A stretch of 64,000 bases of DNA from G963668655 sp963668655 (GCA_963668655.2 CAXXPQ010000002.1:310001-374000); one strand, 5' to 3'. Shown: positions 8,642-18,264, counted from the stretch's first letter. Numbers and translations: made by a program. The notes: generated from the letters alone by a model not told the origin.

Positions 8642-8689
8642 TCTCCCGATGTCTCCCCGGACTTCCGAGAAGAACCTTTTTTTAGGAGA

Positions 8690-11600
8690 TTATCGCTTCG
8701 CTTCCCACGAGCCGCACCTTTTGCGGAAGAACAGGAAGAGCGTCAGCAGCAGCCATCCGACCGGAATCGTCCGGTCCGTCTGGGAACAACCGCCGCCGGA
8801 ACCGTTGCGGTCGTCGTCGGTGGGCGGCGTTTCGACATCGCCATCTTCCGTATTCATCGGATCCATATCTTCGTCCGCATCCGGAAGATTGTCGTTTTCC
8901 ATCTCCGCTTCCGGGCGCTCGGGTTCCATCTCGACCTCGCCGGATTCGGCATCGAAGTCGTCATCCGGTTCGCCTTCCGAATCTCCGTCTTCTTCCGCGA
9001 GATCAATTTCTTCCGTCTCGGAAAGATCCGGATCGGCATCAAGATCGGCATCAAGATCGGCATCCGGTTCCGCGTCCGGATCGCCGTCCGAAAGATCTTC
9101 GTCCGTGTCCTCTTCCCAACCGGACTCCACGTCGCCATCTCCAACTTCTTCCAACTGACAGACGCCTTCCTCGCAGGACCAGCCCCGGGGGCAGTCTCCG
9201 CAACTTCCTCCGCAGCCGTCTCCGCCGCACTCCAGGTTCTCGCAGTCCGGGATGCAGTCCGGGCGGCAATGGCCGTCCAGACATACCCAACCGTCCTGGC
9301 ATTCCCCGCAGTCTCCTCCGCAGCCGTCCCCGCCGCAATTGTTCTGGCCACATTCCGGAATGCATAACGGAGTTTCAAAGGCATAGCCGTTTCCGCCATT
9401 GTCGTCAACACGGCGGTTTCCGAAGCGATCCGTTCCCGCCAGATGGACGACGTAAGCCGCCCCGGGCGAAAGATTCGAGAGCGTCAGCCGATGTTCCGAT
9501 ACGAGCGCCGGATCGTGGTGGATATGAATGGGTTCCCCCATCAGCCGCACCTCGCTGTCGGCCGTTTCGTCCGTTCGCCAACGAACCCGGGCCGAGGTGG
9601 TCGTGGGCGTCTCGATGGCGATTTCGTCGAACATCGGCCCCCGGCAATCGATGGAAAAAACGGTCTCCAGATCCCGGGGCGCTCCGCCGCAATCGGCGTC
9701 CACGGCCAGAAGACGGACTTCATCGCCGTCCAGCAGAAGAGGATCGAAGGCGGAAAGGTCCAGAAATCCTCGGAAAATGGCGCTGTCCGGCGCATCTTCC
9801 GTCAAGATCGTATCCATTCCGGCGTCCTGTCCGTTCACGAAGACGGAAACGGATGTCTGCTCCACGGCTTGCACATCCGTATTCAGATCCGCATCCGACA
9901 GTGTGACGTTCATGCCGGACAGGCATCCCGCCGTATCGCCATGCGCCATCAACAGGCCGCAATGGGTGGTGGAGACGGGCAGTTCGGCCAGAAACGGTAC
10001 GGTGTCCGGCGCGGTGACCGTCAACTGCACCGGATCGAAGGATTGCGTCTCCAATAAAATCGTGGCCTGCCCTCCGGCGTCCGTGAAGGCCAGCACTTCC
10101 GTGTCCGCGGCCCGAACGAAGACCCGGGCGTCGGGGAGCGCCTGGCCGCCCGCGAAGACCCGCACGGCGAAGACACCGCCGCCGGCGGGAAGAAATTCCG
10201 GCGTCTGCACGTCCATTTCCATGGGCGCCCGGCTTCTCAGAGGCAGGGTCGGATCTCCGAAAAAGACGTATTGCTGCACCACTTCCCGCACGTTGTCGCC
10301 CGTGCCGTAGTCCCGCACCAGATCGAGAATGGCCTGGTGGATCGCCCGACCGACCACCCGTTTTCCTTCGGCGTAGGCTCGCACCATGCCCGCGCCCAGG
10401 TCGGCGGATTCGTCCCAGGCCGTGGCCGTGGAAGCCGAATATATCGCCACGGATCCATCCGGACCGGTGCGCATCCAGGCTTCGGCGAAACAAGGCTCCA
10501 ATTGCTTGAAAGCGCCGTTGGTGCAGGAAACATCCATGACGAAGGGAACCAAGGGAGCGTTGTCCAGGCCGAAAACCTCGGTATTACGAAAGGCGGGCCG
10601 GGTGGTGCTCCATTGCACGCCCGTTCCGTGCCCGAGATAGACGGCGAAACCGATGCCCGTACGGAAATTCGTCGTGATTTCCTCCACCGTGTCGTTACGC
10701 AGACTGTGATAGAGCTTCGTCATCCGAAGCCCTGCGCCTTCCAGATCCTCCGCCATGTCGTCGCAGCGTTCGTCGTCGCTGGGATTGAATCCCTCCGAAC
10801 TGGAAATCGCCAGTCCTCTGGCATAGTATTCCGTATCCATCCCCATCACCGGATCGGTCTCGTAGGCCAGACTTTTTTCCGTCTGGGCGTCCAGGTGATC
10901 CGGATTCTTGGCGGAAAAGCGGCCGAAGAACACGTCCGGAACGAAATCCGCGCCCTCCAGCATGGCGTATTCCGCATCCGCGTTGCAATTGTCGATTCCC
11001 GTCGGGGTGGGAACTTCCTCCGCGTCGCCCACCAGCAAGAGCGCGTCGGGTTTCGGTTCCAGCGTGTCGTAGGCGTCCTGGACGGCGCTTTTGACCGCCT
11101 GGCTGGTCGTGCCGTTCACCTCGCTCATGGGAATCACGCTGACCCGGTATCCGGTGCGGCGTTTCCATTCGATAAAGCTTTCCAGATCGTCCAGAAGATC
11201 GTCGTGGCTGACGATCAGCAGATGGCCCGCGATGGAAGGAGCGTCCACGCTTTCGCGATCGTCGGGCGGATTCAGTGCGATGTCATGAAAAAGACGGCGA
11301 AATTCCCGGGAAGATTCCCGTATTTTCTGCGGAAAAGGCCGGTCCGAAACCAGACGCGCCACCAGTTTTCCGGCCGCGCGAATGCGGCCTTCTTCCGGTC
11401 GATATCGGAACGGGCGAACCTCCAGACGCACGAAGGTCGATCCCCGCAGGCGCATGGGTTCGGAAAGCCGGAAATCGCTTTCCGGATAGGCGTCGGCCGA
11501 ATCGTAGATCTGCGCATCCATCCGGAATGCCGCCGATTTTTCCGCCGACCGCCGATCGGGAGCAGGTTGCCTGGGAAACACGGGTGCGCCCGCGAAATCC

Positions 11601-11977
11601 CGTTCGTCCGCCCGCAGAATCTCCACCCGGATTTTCGCCCCCGCGGGAACGGCGACCAGCCGGGCGATGACGGGCAGTTCAGGACGGCCGATTTCCGTCA
11701 GGCGCGTTTCTCCGGGAAGCCGGATCTTGCGGAAAATTCTTCCGTTTCCCCGGACGTTTTCCTCCTCGAACCCGGGAATTTCCAACGTCCATTCCAGGGT
11801 GCTTTCATCCGTTCGCCGAAGATCCTCCCGAACGCCGCCGCCCACCGATCCCGTCTCGGCCTTGGCGGCCAGCGAGCGCCAGCGGGGAGCCGCTTCCGCC
11901 TGGACGGAAACAAGCGCCATCTGCAATACCGCCAAGCAGGCGATGACGATGTTTTTCACGATCCGAGCGATCCTCAC
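8690..11977 (-). CDS. Secreted gingipain-like C25 cysteine protease with C-terminal Cys-TM-Arg anchor
   Basis: About 1,095 aa from a GTG at 11977 with AAAGGAAAG upstream; the upstream GTG at 11992 is possible. Domains in order are: signal peptide ending near VQAEAA; C25 propeptide-like region to about residue 235; peptidase C25 core with catalytic His450 (YLGHGTG) and Cys485 (MDVSCTNGAF), 35 residues apart as in gingipains; Ig/FN3-like domains; two Cys-rich modules (CGGDGCGGDCGEC type); a long Asp/Glu/Gly linker; and a tail with GSGGGCSQ, a hydrophobic helix (VGWLLLTLFLFF) and RKR. That tail resembles MYXO-CTERM sorting signals, so surface anchoring is likely. It diverges from the lipoprotein gene at 12233. 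Confidence 0.92.
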   Translation of the reverse strand: MRIARIVKNIVIACLAVLQMALVSVQAEAAPRWRSLAAKAETGSVGGGVREDLRRTDESTLEWTLEIPGFEEENVRGNGRIFRKIRLPGETRLTEIGRPELPVIARLVAVPAGAKIRVEILRADERDFAGAPVFPRQPAPDRRSAEKSAAFRMDAQIYDSADAYPESDFRLSEPMRLRGSTFVRLEVRPFRYRPEEGRIRAAGKLVARLVSDRPFPQKIRESSREFRRLFHDIALNPPDDRESVDAPSIAGHLLIVSHDDLLDDLESFIEWKRRTGYRVSVIPMSEVNGTTSQAVKSAVQDAYDTLEPKPDALLLVGDAEEVPTPTGIDNCNADAEYAMLEGADFVPDVFFGRFSAKNPDHLDAQTEKSLAYETDPVMGMDTEYYARGLAISSSEGFNPSDDERCDDMAEDLEGAGLRMTKLYHSLRNDTVEEITTNFRTGIGFAVYLGHGTGVQWSTTRPAFRNTEVFGLDNAPLVPFVMDVSCTNGAFKQLEPCFAEAWMRTGPDGSVAIYSASTATAWDESADLGAGMVRAYAEGKRVVGRAIHQAILDLVRDYGTGDNVREVVQQYVFFGDPTLPLRSRAPMEMDVQTPEFLPAGGGVFAVRVFAGGQALPDARVFVRAADTEVLAFTDAGGQATILLETQSFDPVQLTVTAPDTVPFLAELPVSTTHCGLLMAHGDTAGCLSGMNVTLSDADLNTDVQAVEQTSVSVFVNGQDAGMDTILTEDAPDSAIFRGFLDLSAFDPLLLDGDEVRLLAVDADCGGAPRDLETVFSIDCRGPMFDEIAIETPTTTSARVRWRTDETADSEVRLMGEPIHIHHDPALVSEHRLTLSNLSPGAAYVVHLAGTDRFGNRRVDDNGGNGYAFETPLCIPECGQNNCGGDGCGGDCGECQDGWVCLDGHCRPDCIPDCENLECGGDGCGGSCGDCPRGWSCEEGVCQLEEVGDGDVESGWEEDTDEDLSDGDPDAEPDADLDADLDADPDLSETEEIDLAEEDGDSEGEPDDDFDAESGEVEMEPERPEAEMENDNLPDADEDMDPMNTEDGDVETPPTDDDRNGSGGGCSQTDRTIPVGWLLLTLFLFFRKRCGSWEAKR

Positions 11978-12144
11978 GGTCTTTCCTTTCACACGCGCCG
12001 GAAACGCCGTTTCCTTTTACGACGTCGGCGGCCGAAATCGTCCTCCTCTTCGACTTCCTTCTATTTTATCGGGCAAGCGAAGAGCTGTCAAAGAAGAAGC
12101 GCAGACGGAAAACCGGAAACGGGCCTCCTTCCGGATCGTCGGGC

Positions 12145-12174
12145 TTGACAGCCTCCCGCCATCCATCCTATAAA
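12145..12174 (+). promoter_or_regulatory. Sigma70-type promoter
   Basis: TTGACA at 12145, 18-bp spacer, TATAAA at 12169; 59 bp before the lipoprotein gene at 12233. Confidence 0.7.
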
Positions 12175-12232
12175 GAACGGAATCAGAATACGCGATGCCG
12201 ATGAACCACTGAACGAGGAAGGGAACAAAACC

Positions 12233-13576
12233 ATGCATGAACGTCGTCTCTTCATGTGCTCCAGAATGATGCTTGCGGCGATCGCCGTTCTTTTCGCCTG
12301 GATCGTGAGCGGCTGCGCCGTGACACAGGATAAAATCGACACCTGGGCGGATTCCGTGGGGGGAGAGGCGCGCATCGCGGAAGCCGTGGCCGATCCCGGC
12401 GTGGACATGCCGGTTCGGGTCTACGGCATGATTAAGCTCATCAAGATCGAACAGTTCGATCTGCTGGTTTCCTCCATGAAGAAAATGGAGCAGGCCCAGC
12501 GCCTGTTGTTGATTAAAAATTCGGCGTCGGATATCGGGAAATTGTTCCAGGTGCCGGACATCAAGGTCCAGGCCGCCGCCAAGGACACGCTTTTCCTGTT
12601 TCTTTCCATGGAGAACAAGGCCGTCCAGGATTCCTCCAAGGCCATGCTGCTGAACTGGTACAAGACGAATTTCAAGGACAAATACGGCGCGGGCCGCTAC
12701 TCGGCCTCGAACGTGCTGAAGGAGATGGGAGACGACGCGGCGGATACACTGGCCCAGGCCATGAAAGACTCCAAGGACACCCAGACCCGGGTCAAGATCG
12801 CGAAAATCGTGGAAAGCATCGCCAGTCCGAAGGTCGTGGAGAAGGTTTCCGACCTGTTCGTCACCTGGCTGAACGAGCAGACGCCGAATCTGGATCCGGG
12901 ATTGTTGCAGGTTCTGTGTTTCGCCCGCGACGACCGCGTCACTCAGATGCTGAACCATTACGTCGTGAACAAGGATAATCCCTATAAGCTGCGCCTGGAA
13001 GCCATGAACACACTGACGTTCCACCCGTCGAAACTTTCGCTTCCCATGGCGATTAAATTGTTTATCGACAAACGCGGCGACATGGATTTCCGCGCGTATT
13101 CCGTGGATCTCATCAAGAAGATCGGCGACAGGGAAGCCCTGAAATATCTGCCGGCCTTCCTGAAGGAAGAGGCGGTGAAGTGGGCCACGTCCGGGGCGAT
13201 CCTGAAAATCGACGGAGCCAACGGCGTGGATACGGTCCTGAAGGGCATCAATCCGAAGGTCAAATTCGTTCGGGACGATTACGACATCGCCCGCCGTCAG
13301 TTCAAGGAACTGGGACCGGACGCGGCCCCCGTTTTCGAAAAATATCTGAAGGCCAAACACGTACCGCTGGTCGCCATGGCGTTGATCGGGTTGCAGTACA
13401 CGGGCGACAAGGCCCTGGCCGAAAAGTCGATCAAGCCGTTGTTCGAGGACAAACGCGACGTGAAGGGATACATGTACGACAAGCCGTATGCGCTGGGACA
13501 GCTTGCCAAGGCGGTTTACGGCGCGATTCAGAAGAGGCCGCCCCAAAAGCCCGCGAAGGCGGAAGAAAAGAAGTAG
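12233..13576 (+). CDS. HEAT-repeat-like lipoprotein
   Basis: A 447-aa protein with a lipoprotein signal (lipobox VSGC at about residue 26). The mature part is almost entirely helical, with repeated HEAT/ARM-like pairs such as TQTRVKIAKIVESIAS, PYKLRLEAMNTLTFHP and VPLVAMALIGLQYTGD, and ends in a Lys/Pro/Glu tail. Such repeats usually mediate protein binding; the partner is unknown. The ATG is preceded by GAGGAAGGG. It has its own promoter (12145) and a terminator (13612), so it is a single-gene unit. Confidence 0.85.
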   Translation: MHERRLFMCSRMMLAAIAVLFAWIVSGCAVTQDKIDTWADSVGGEARIAEAVADPGVDMPVRVYGMIKLIKIEQFDLLVSSMKKMEQAQRLLLIKNSASDIGKLFQVPDIKVQAAAKDTLFLFLSMENKAVQDSSKAMLLNWYKTNFKDKYGAGRYSASNVLKEMGDDAADTLAQAMKDSKDTQTRVKIAKIVESIASPKVVEKVSDLFVTWLNEQTPNLDPGLLQVLCFARDDRVTQMLNHYVVNKDNPYKLRLEAMNTLTFHPSKLSLPMAIKLFIDKRGDMDFRAYSVDLIKKIGDREALKYLPAFLKEEAVKWATSGAILKIDGANGVDTVLKGINPKVKFVRDDYDIARRQFKELGPDAAPVFEKYLKAKHVPLVAMALIGLQYTGDKALAEKSIKPLFEDKRDVKGYMYDKPYALGQLAKAVYGAIQKRPPQKPAKAEEKK

Positions 13577-13611
13577 AAGCCGCCGACCAAATTCCGTTCC
13601 ATAAATATGGA

Positions 13612-13643
13612 AGAGGCGCCCGCAAAGGCGCCTCTCTTTTTTT
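13612..13643 (+). terminator. Rho-independent terminator
   Basis: Perfect 9-bp stem AGAGGCGCC/GGCGCCTCT with a 6-nt loop and a run of seven T. Confidence 0.93.
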
Positions 13644-13661
13644 CAGACCGCCGCGCCCGGA

Positions 13662-15836
13662 TCAGCGCACGCAGCGCACCGTCATGTTCAAAGAATTCGT
13701 CTTCGGCGCAAGATCGATATCTCCATCTGAAAAGCGCAGACGCCAGCTATAATTCGTTCCGGTACCTTGATCCGGAACTGTCGTACTGGCCCAATATTCT
13801 AAATCAAGATCCCCGCGCAAGGCCTGATGCCAATCACCCGGACTGCATGGGGAGTTGCAAGCCGCTTCGGTATAGCAACGGCTGTCATTTCCCAGATTGC
13901 ACTCGTCCGTCACGCCGCAGGCGCCGCCCGGTTCCGCGTTGGGGCAATCCTTGACCAGCAATCGCAGTTCCGAGATCGTCGGCATGCGCCAGTCGTCCAG
14001 TCCCGCCAGTTCCAGATTGGAACAATAGGTCTGGGCGGCCGCCCAGGTCTGCCCGCTGGGAGAAGGATCCCGCGCCCAGAGACGGTCTCCCACCGCAACC
14101 ACGTCGTTCGAATGAAGAATCATGACGGGCAGATTTTCTTCCAGGCGGGTCAGTTTTTCTTCCAGGCGAGTCAGTCTCTCGAAATTTCCGGTGACGGAGA
14201 AATCTCCCTTGACCTGCACGCGGCCGTCCTGGAAGAACGAAAGCAGCACCGCGTTGCCGTCATTGTTGCGTACATCCAATCGTTGGCCCGCCTCGTCCAA
14301 CAGGAAGCGGAAATCCTGGGTGGAATTTCTGTCCCGCATCACAAGGCTCGCCGGGGAGACGGCGTTGATGTGCAGGGGAATGCGCGTGTCGTTTCCGGAT
14401 TCGATGTTCACGTTTTCACCGTCGCTCCAGAACGGAGCGGCGCAGGTCCAGTTCGACCCGTCCCATCGGGCAGTCTCCCCGTCCGCGCAGGAAAGCGCCG
14501 TAAGGGCATCCGCGTCCGTTCGGCAGGTGATGTTTCCTACGGCGTCGAATCCGCTTGCCATCTGGTTTCCCGAGCAGTTCTGGTTGCTCGGCACGAAGTC
14601 CGCAGCGTCGTACGTGGTATTCGCATCCTCCCGGCAGGTCACGTCGCCGGATTCCCCGACGCCGCTCACCACCTGGCCGTCCGGGCAATTCTGTCCGGAA
14701 AGCGCGAAATTCCCGCCACCGTACGTGGTGTTCGCGTCTTCCCGGCAGGTCACGTCGCCTGATTCCCCGACGCCGCTCACCACCTGGCCGTCCGGGCAAT
14801 TCTGTCCGGAAAGCGCGAAATTCCCGCCGCCATACGTGGTATTTGCGTCCTCCCGGCAGACGGGGTTTCCGTTGACTCCGAATCCGCTCACAATCTGCCC
14901 CTCCGGGCAATACTGGTTACTCGGCACGAAGTCCGAAGCGCCGTACGTGGTGTTCGCATCCGCGGCGCAAACCCAGGCCAGACCGTCCCACTTGGCGACC
15001 TCGTTTTCCGCGCAGGAAAGCGCCGCCAGGGCGTCCGTGTTGCCGTCCGAGGAGCACTCCCACTCCAGTCCGTTGAAGCGCGCCACATCGCCCGAGGCGC
15101 ACTGCAAAAACGCCTTCGCCAGTTCGTTCACCAGGGGATCCGTCTCCTCCGTCAGGTAATTCGCATCGCCGTGGTCGCCCCAGGCGTAACAGGCGTTCCA
15201 GTGCCCGATGTCTTCCGAAGAGATCCCCGCCGCCGGAGCCGCCGAGTACAGCGGATCGCTTTCCTCCGTCACGCCGCCCGCGTCCGCCGCGCAGATCCAG
15301 GCCGTGCCGTCCCACTTGGCCACCTCGCCCGCCCCGCAGTTCAAGACCGCCTTCGCCAGGACGTTCACCGTGGGATCCGTCTCCACGACTTCCGTCAGAT
15401 AGCCGCCCTCGTCGATGAGCGCCTGCACCGCGCCCGTGTCCAGGGCGTTATCCGCCACCGCCGCCCGCGTGGCGTAAGGCACCGAAGTCACCGGCGAACG
15501 CGGCTGAAGTTCCGTCCCGCCGTCCACCGAAACGCCCAGCCACAGGGACTGATCGCCCGAAAACACGCCTGCGTCCAGGGGATTGCCCGACCCGCCGAGA
15601 ACCAGGGAGAACGCCCCGCCCTCCACCGTCACCGTGCGCGTGTCCGTCCAGACGGAATCCGTTCCGTCCTCCGAGCCGTAGAGCGTGAAGGCCAGTTCGT
15701 GCTCGCCCGCAAGGGGCGCGCCCGAGGCGTCGGTCAGATAGCCCTGGAAGGCAACGCCCTCGGGGACGTCCGCCAGAATCAGGCCGTGAACGAACCAGAC
15801 CGCCAGTGCAAGAACAATTCCGATACTCCGTTTCAT
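13662..15836 (-). CDS. Secreted repeat-rich surface protein with C-terminal DUF1566 domain
   Basis: About 724 aa from the ATG at 15836, where AAAGGA sits 9 nt upstream; the ATG at 15845 has poor spacing. After the signal peptide comes a fibre-like N-terminal domain (GVAFQGYLTDASGAPL). Modules of the type CAxGEVAKWDGxAWxC follow, then four tandem modules of about 37 aa (NTTYGGGNFALSGQNCPDG and variants). A short coiled coil (LTRLEEKLTRLEENL) precedes a DUF1566 (Lcl-type) domain with GLDDWRMPTISEL and WRLRFSDGDID. DUF1566 domains are typical of exported proteins; their role is unclear. Two of the 37-aa modules are almost identical at DNA level. Confidence 0.85.
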   Translation of the reverse strand: MKRSIGIVLALAVWFVHGLILADVPEGVAFQGYLTDASGAPLAGEHELAFTLYGSEDGTDSVWTDTRTVTVEGGAFSLVLGGSGNPLDAGVFSGDQSLWLGVSVDGGTELQPRSPVTSVPYATRAAVADNALDTGAVQALIDEGGYLTEVVETDPTVNVLAKAVLNCGAGEVAKWDGTAWICAADAGGVTEESDPLYSAAPAAGISSEDIGHWNACYAWGDHGDANYLTEETDPLVNELAKAFLQCASGDVARFNGLEWECSSDGNTDALAALSCAENEVAKWDGLAWVCAADANTTYGASDFVPSNQYCPEGQIVSGFGVNGNPVCREDANTTYGGGNFALSGQNCPDGQVVSGVGESGDVTCREDANTTYGGGNFALSGQNCPDGQVVSGVGESGDVTCREDANTTYDAADFVPSNQNCSGNQMASGFDAVGNITCRTDADALTALSCADGETARWDGSNWTCAAPFWSDGENVNIESGNDTRIPLHINAVSPASLVMRDRNSTQDFRFLLDEAGQRLDVRNNDGNAVLLSFFQDGRVQVKGDFSVTGNFERLTRLEEKLTRLEENLPVMILHSNDVVAVGDRLWARDPSPSGQTWAAAQTYCSNLELAGLDDWRMPTISELRLLVKDCPNAEPGGACGVTDECNLGNDSRCYTEAACNSPCSPGDWHQALRGDLDLEYWASTTVPDQGTGTNYSWRLRFSDGDIDLAPKTNSLNMTVRCVR
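14641..14862 (-). repeat. Tandem 111-bp coding repeat
   Basis: Two almost identical 111-bp units, with acgtcgcc recurring at 14641 and 14752, encode identical 37-aa modules. Diverged units lie on both sides. Recent duplication within the surface protein gene is the likely cause. Confidence 0.9.
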
Positions 15837-16096
15837 GTTCCGCATCCTTTCCGAATACTGGGATTCCTACCGTTAATCCCGTTTACTGGGAAAACGCCGC
15901 ACCGTCCTCGACGGTATATTTTCCAGGCAGAAAGCACGTTGAATGTCTGGTTGAAAGCAAGAATTTATATAGCACGAAACGCTTCGTTGAAAAAGTCCTT
16001 TTTTTTTTCGCTCCGACGTTTACAATAGGTTCGCCCGGCAGGCTGATTTTGGTAAAGCGGCCCCCGGAACAGAGGATTTTGAAAGGACAACGACAC

Positions 16097-16876
16097 ATGG
16101 AACTCACCTGGTATTCGAACGCCGTGGTCAAAGTTCGGGGCGAGCGCGCCTCCATCATTTTCGATCCCTTTTTCGGGCGCAATCCGGAACTTCGGAAATT
16201 CCACCTGGATGACCTGGCCGGGGTGGACGCCGTTTTGCTGACCCACGGCCATTTCGATCACGCGGCCGACATTCCCGCCATCGCCCGGGACCGCGCGCTG
16301 CCCGTTTTCGCGCCGAAAGCCGTCTGTGAAAATCTTCGAAAACGCCACGGCGTTCCTTCCGAGCGTCTGCATGCCGTGGAAAACGGCGAGTCGTTTTCCG
16401 TGGGCGACCTGCGAATTCTGCCCTTGAAGGCCCGGCACGTCCACTTCGACACCCCCCTGGTTCTGGACACCGCGGCCCAGATCATCCGTGGATTTTCCAG
16501 AACGAAATCCTTGCTTTGGAAGGGACTGAAAGAGCACCGCCGTTTTCCCATGGGCGCCTGCATGGCCTGGCAAGTGGCCACGGAAGGAAAAAGCCTGTTG
16601 CATTTCGGCAGCCTGGCCCTGGACGAGAAACAGCTTTATCCCACCGGAACGGACATCCTCAGCCTGCCTTTTCAGGGCAACAGCCGGGTGGCCGAACTGT
16701 CCTTCAACGCGGTGCGCCGCCTGCGCCCACGCTCGGCCTACCTGCACCATTTCGACGACGCCTTCCCGCCCATCAGCCGCTTCGTGGATCCGCAGCCTTT
16801 CGCGGACCTCATGCGGGCGGAACTGCCCGAGATTCCCGTGCATATCCCGGAATATCGCAAGCCCATGAAATTTTAG
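16097..16876 (+). CDS. Metallo-beta-lactamase-fold hydrolase (UPF0173/UlaG-like)
   Basis: A 259-aa cytoplasmic protein. The metal-binding HxHxDH motif is present as THGHFDHAAD near residue 50. Further conserved histidines occur in KARHVHFD and YLHHFDD. The start WYSNAVVKVRGERASIIFDPFF is typical of MBL-fold proteins that begin with the first beta strands. The ATG at 16097 is chosen because GAAAGGA precedes it; the frame is open 291 bp further upstream across the divergent gene. The substrate is unknown; relatives act on phosphodiesters, lactones or phosphosugars. Confidence 0.85.
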   Translation: MELTWYSNAVVKVRGERASIIFDPFFGRNPELRKFHLDDLAGVDAVLLTHGHFDHAADIPAIARDRALPVFAPKAVCENLRKRHGVPSERLHAVENGESFSVGDLRILPLKARHVHFDTPLVLDTAAQIIRGFSRTKSLLWKGLKEHRRFPMGACMAWQVATEGKSLLHFGSLALDEKQLYPTGTDILSLPFQGNSRVAELSFNAVRRLRPRSAYLHHFDDAFPPISRFVDPQPFADLMRAELPEIPVHIPEYRKPMKF

Positions 16877-16912
16877 GATTCGTATCCCAAAACAAGGATA
16901 AAATCGGAAAAA

Positions 16913-17136
16913 CCGCATTCGGACAAGGCTTCACCATCGAGGAAGGGGTTCCCTTCCGCCTTCTTCGCTTTCGCCTCTTGTCATCGGCGGCTTGTACCGG
17001 GGCGCGGCCGGCCGTCAAGGCTAAACGTGCTCCGCTCGTTTCACTCGCTGCGGCCTTGACCGCCAACCTCTAACGCCCCGGAATTCCAAGCCTTATGACG
17101 CGAGGCGGCTCCGTCGGGGAAGGGAACGAAAAGCCC
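16913..17136 (-). repeat. Nested-palindrome dispersed repeat, copy 2 (inverted relative to copy 1)
   Basis: It matches the reverse complement of 8418-8641 across the whole length with scattered substitutions. The arms GTTCCCTTCC, CCGGGGCG and GTCAAGGC and their partners are unchanged; the CGCCTCGCGTCA partner has two mismatches. It lies 36 bp after the metallo-hydrolase stop codon. The following 100 bp, up to the IS630 end, contain only a short CCTAC/GTAGG hairpin. Confidence 0.85.
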
Positions 17137-17260
17137 CCGTCATTTTTCATCAGGTGGCAAACGGAAGTTGAACCGACGGTTGCCCCATGCTACCCCCCTA
17201 CGAAAAGGGTAGGGATCGCTAAAAGCCATTCGTAATTGCTATAGCGGTTCTTAATCATTT

Positions 17261-17905
17261 TTAGCCACCGCATATGGATTTGCAGATCAGTGGGTTGTCC
17301 TGCATGAATTTCAGTTTTTCGGCGAGATAATCCGTCAGTTCATCGTGTTTGCGCGCTACGAATCGGGTAAAGAACGTCTGCTTCAAGTAGAGCCAGATCC
17401 GCTCAATCGGATTGAAATCCGGTGAGTAGGGAGGCAAATACAGCGGCTCGATTCGACCCCAGTTAAGGGATTTCACTTTATGCCAACTCGCGTTGTCCAT
17501 GATCATCACCACACGCTTTTTCCCGAGGTGAGGCTGGAGCATATCCAAAAATATCTGAAAGGTCTCACGATTGACTTCTGGCAGGATCAGACTGAAAAGC
17601 CGTCCATCCGCCGGTCGCACCGCCCCCACCACGTTGTCCTTGATATGATTGCCCGTAAACGGAATCGTCAGGCGCGAACCACGCCTGGCCAATAAGCGTC
17701 TTGGTTTGGGATCGCCCATCACGCCCGATTCGTCCTGATACCAGATCTCGATTTTCGGATCGGACTTGAGCGCGGATAAAAGCTTGCGAAAGCGGGCGCG
17801 CATGGCCTCGTCCTGCTTGTCGGGCCACGGACGCGGGCGCAAGTAGCGATAGCCCATCTGCCGCAGCACGTAGCAGACCTGGGAATAACTGATCTCTAAT
17901 CGGTG
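17261..17905 (-). CDS. IS630 transposase, catalytic part (orfB, read by -1 frameshift)
   Basis: This frame has no convincing start of its own. It joins orfA if the ribosome slips -1 on the A8 tract (17906-17913). It encodes the DDE nuclease core: IEIWYQDESGV (first Asp), VVMIMDNASWHK (second Asp) and YSPDFNPIERIW (Glu). All three acidic residues are present. The stop codon lies inside the left terminal repeat. The core is complete, so the element may still be active. Confidence 0.85.
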   Translation of the reverse strand, partial: HRLEISYSQVCYVLRQMGYRYLRPRPWPDKQDEAMRARFRKLLSALKSDPKIEIWYQDESGVMGDPKPRRLLARRGSRLTIPFTGNHIKDNVVGAVRPADGRLFSLILPEVNRETFQIFLDMLQPHLGKKRVVMIMDNASWHKVKSLNWGRIEPLYLPPYSPDFNPIERIWLYLKQTFFTRFVARKHDELTDYLAEKLKFMQDNPLICKSICGG

Positions 17906-18264
17906 TTTTTTTTAAGCCAGCCCGTAATCGCAATCGCCGTGACCGTTCTGCCGTTGATCTCGCGCTTGATTTCGACGATCTCCTCGATCTCGGCACGCAT
18001 GTCGTTCGTTACCTTGGACCAGGAACCGATGCTTCGGCTTTTCAAAAATTCCTTTCCTCCCTCGTCCCAACGGGCGCGCCAGTTTCGGACCGTGGCTTTG
18101 CAAACGCCGACGACCTCGGCCACATCCTTACGTTTGTAACCCTTCATGAGCAGCCGGATCGCATTGAGTTTACAGGCAAGTTTCGGGTCTTTCTCCGATT
18201 TGTACCAACGCTCAACGTCGTCCAGACTTCCCCATTTCATATCTGGTGGTTTGAAAGCAGGCAT
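17896..18264 (-). CDS. IS630 transposase, DNA-binding part (orfA)
   Basis: 122 aa with a helix-turn-helix region (GYKRKDVAEVVGVCKATVRNW) typical of IS630 N-termini, followed by the winged linker. It ends shortly after an AAAAAAAA run, where a -1 slip would continue into orfB. It overlaps the orfB frame by 10 bp. Some IS630 members are known to make their transposase by programmed frameshifting. Confidence 0.85.
   Translation of the reverse strand: MPAFKPPDMKWGSLDDVERWYKSEKDPKLACKLNAIRLLMKGYKRKDVAEVVGVCKATVRNWRARWDEGGKEFLKSRSIGSWSKVTNDMRAEIEEIVEIKREINGRTVTAIAITGWLKKNTD

Noticed and set aside
8459..9367. ORF encoding ASETSGARLALTA inside the palindromic repeat
   Set aside because: The shared peptide in both repeat copies follows from DNA conservation of the hairpin arms; no start signals, and the frame runs on antisense to the C25 protease.
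14530..14970. CRISPR-like regularly spaced repeat
   Set aside because: The 111-bp units are coding, contiguous and lack spacers.
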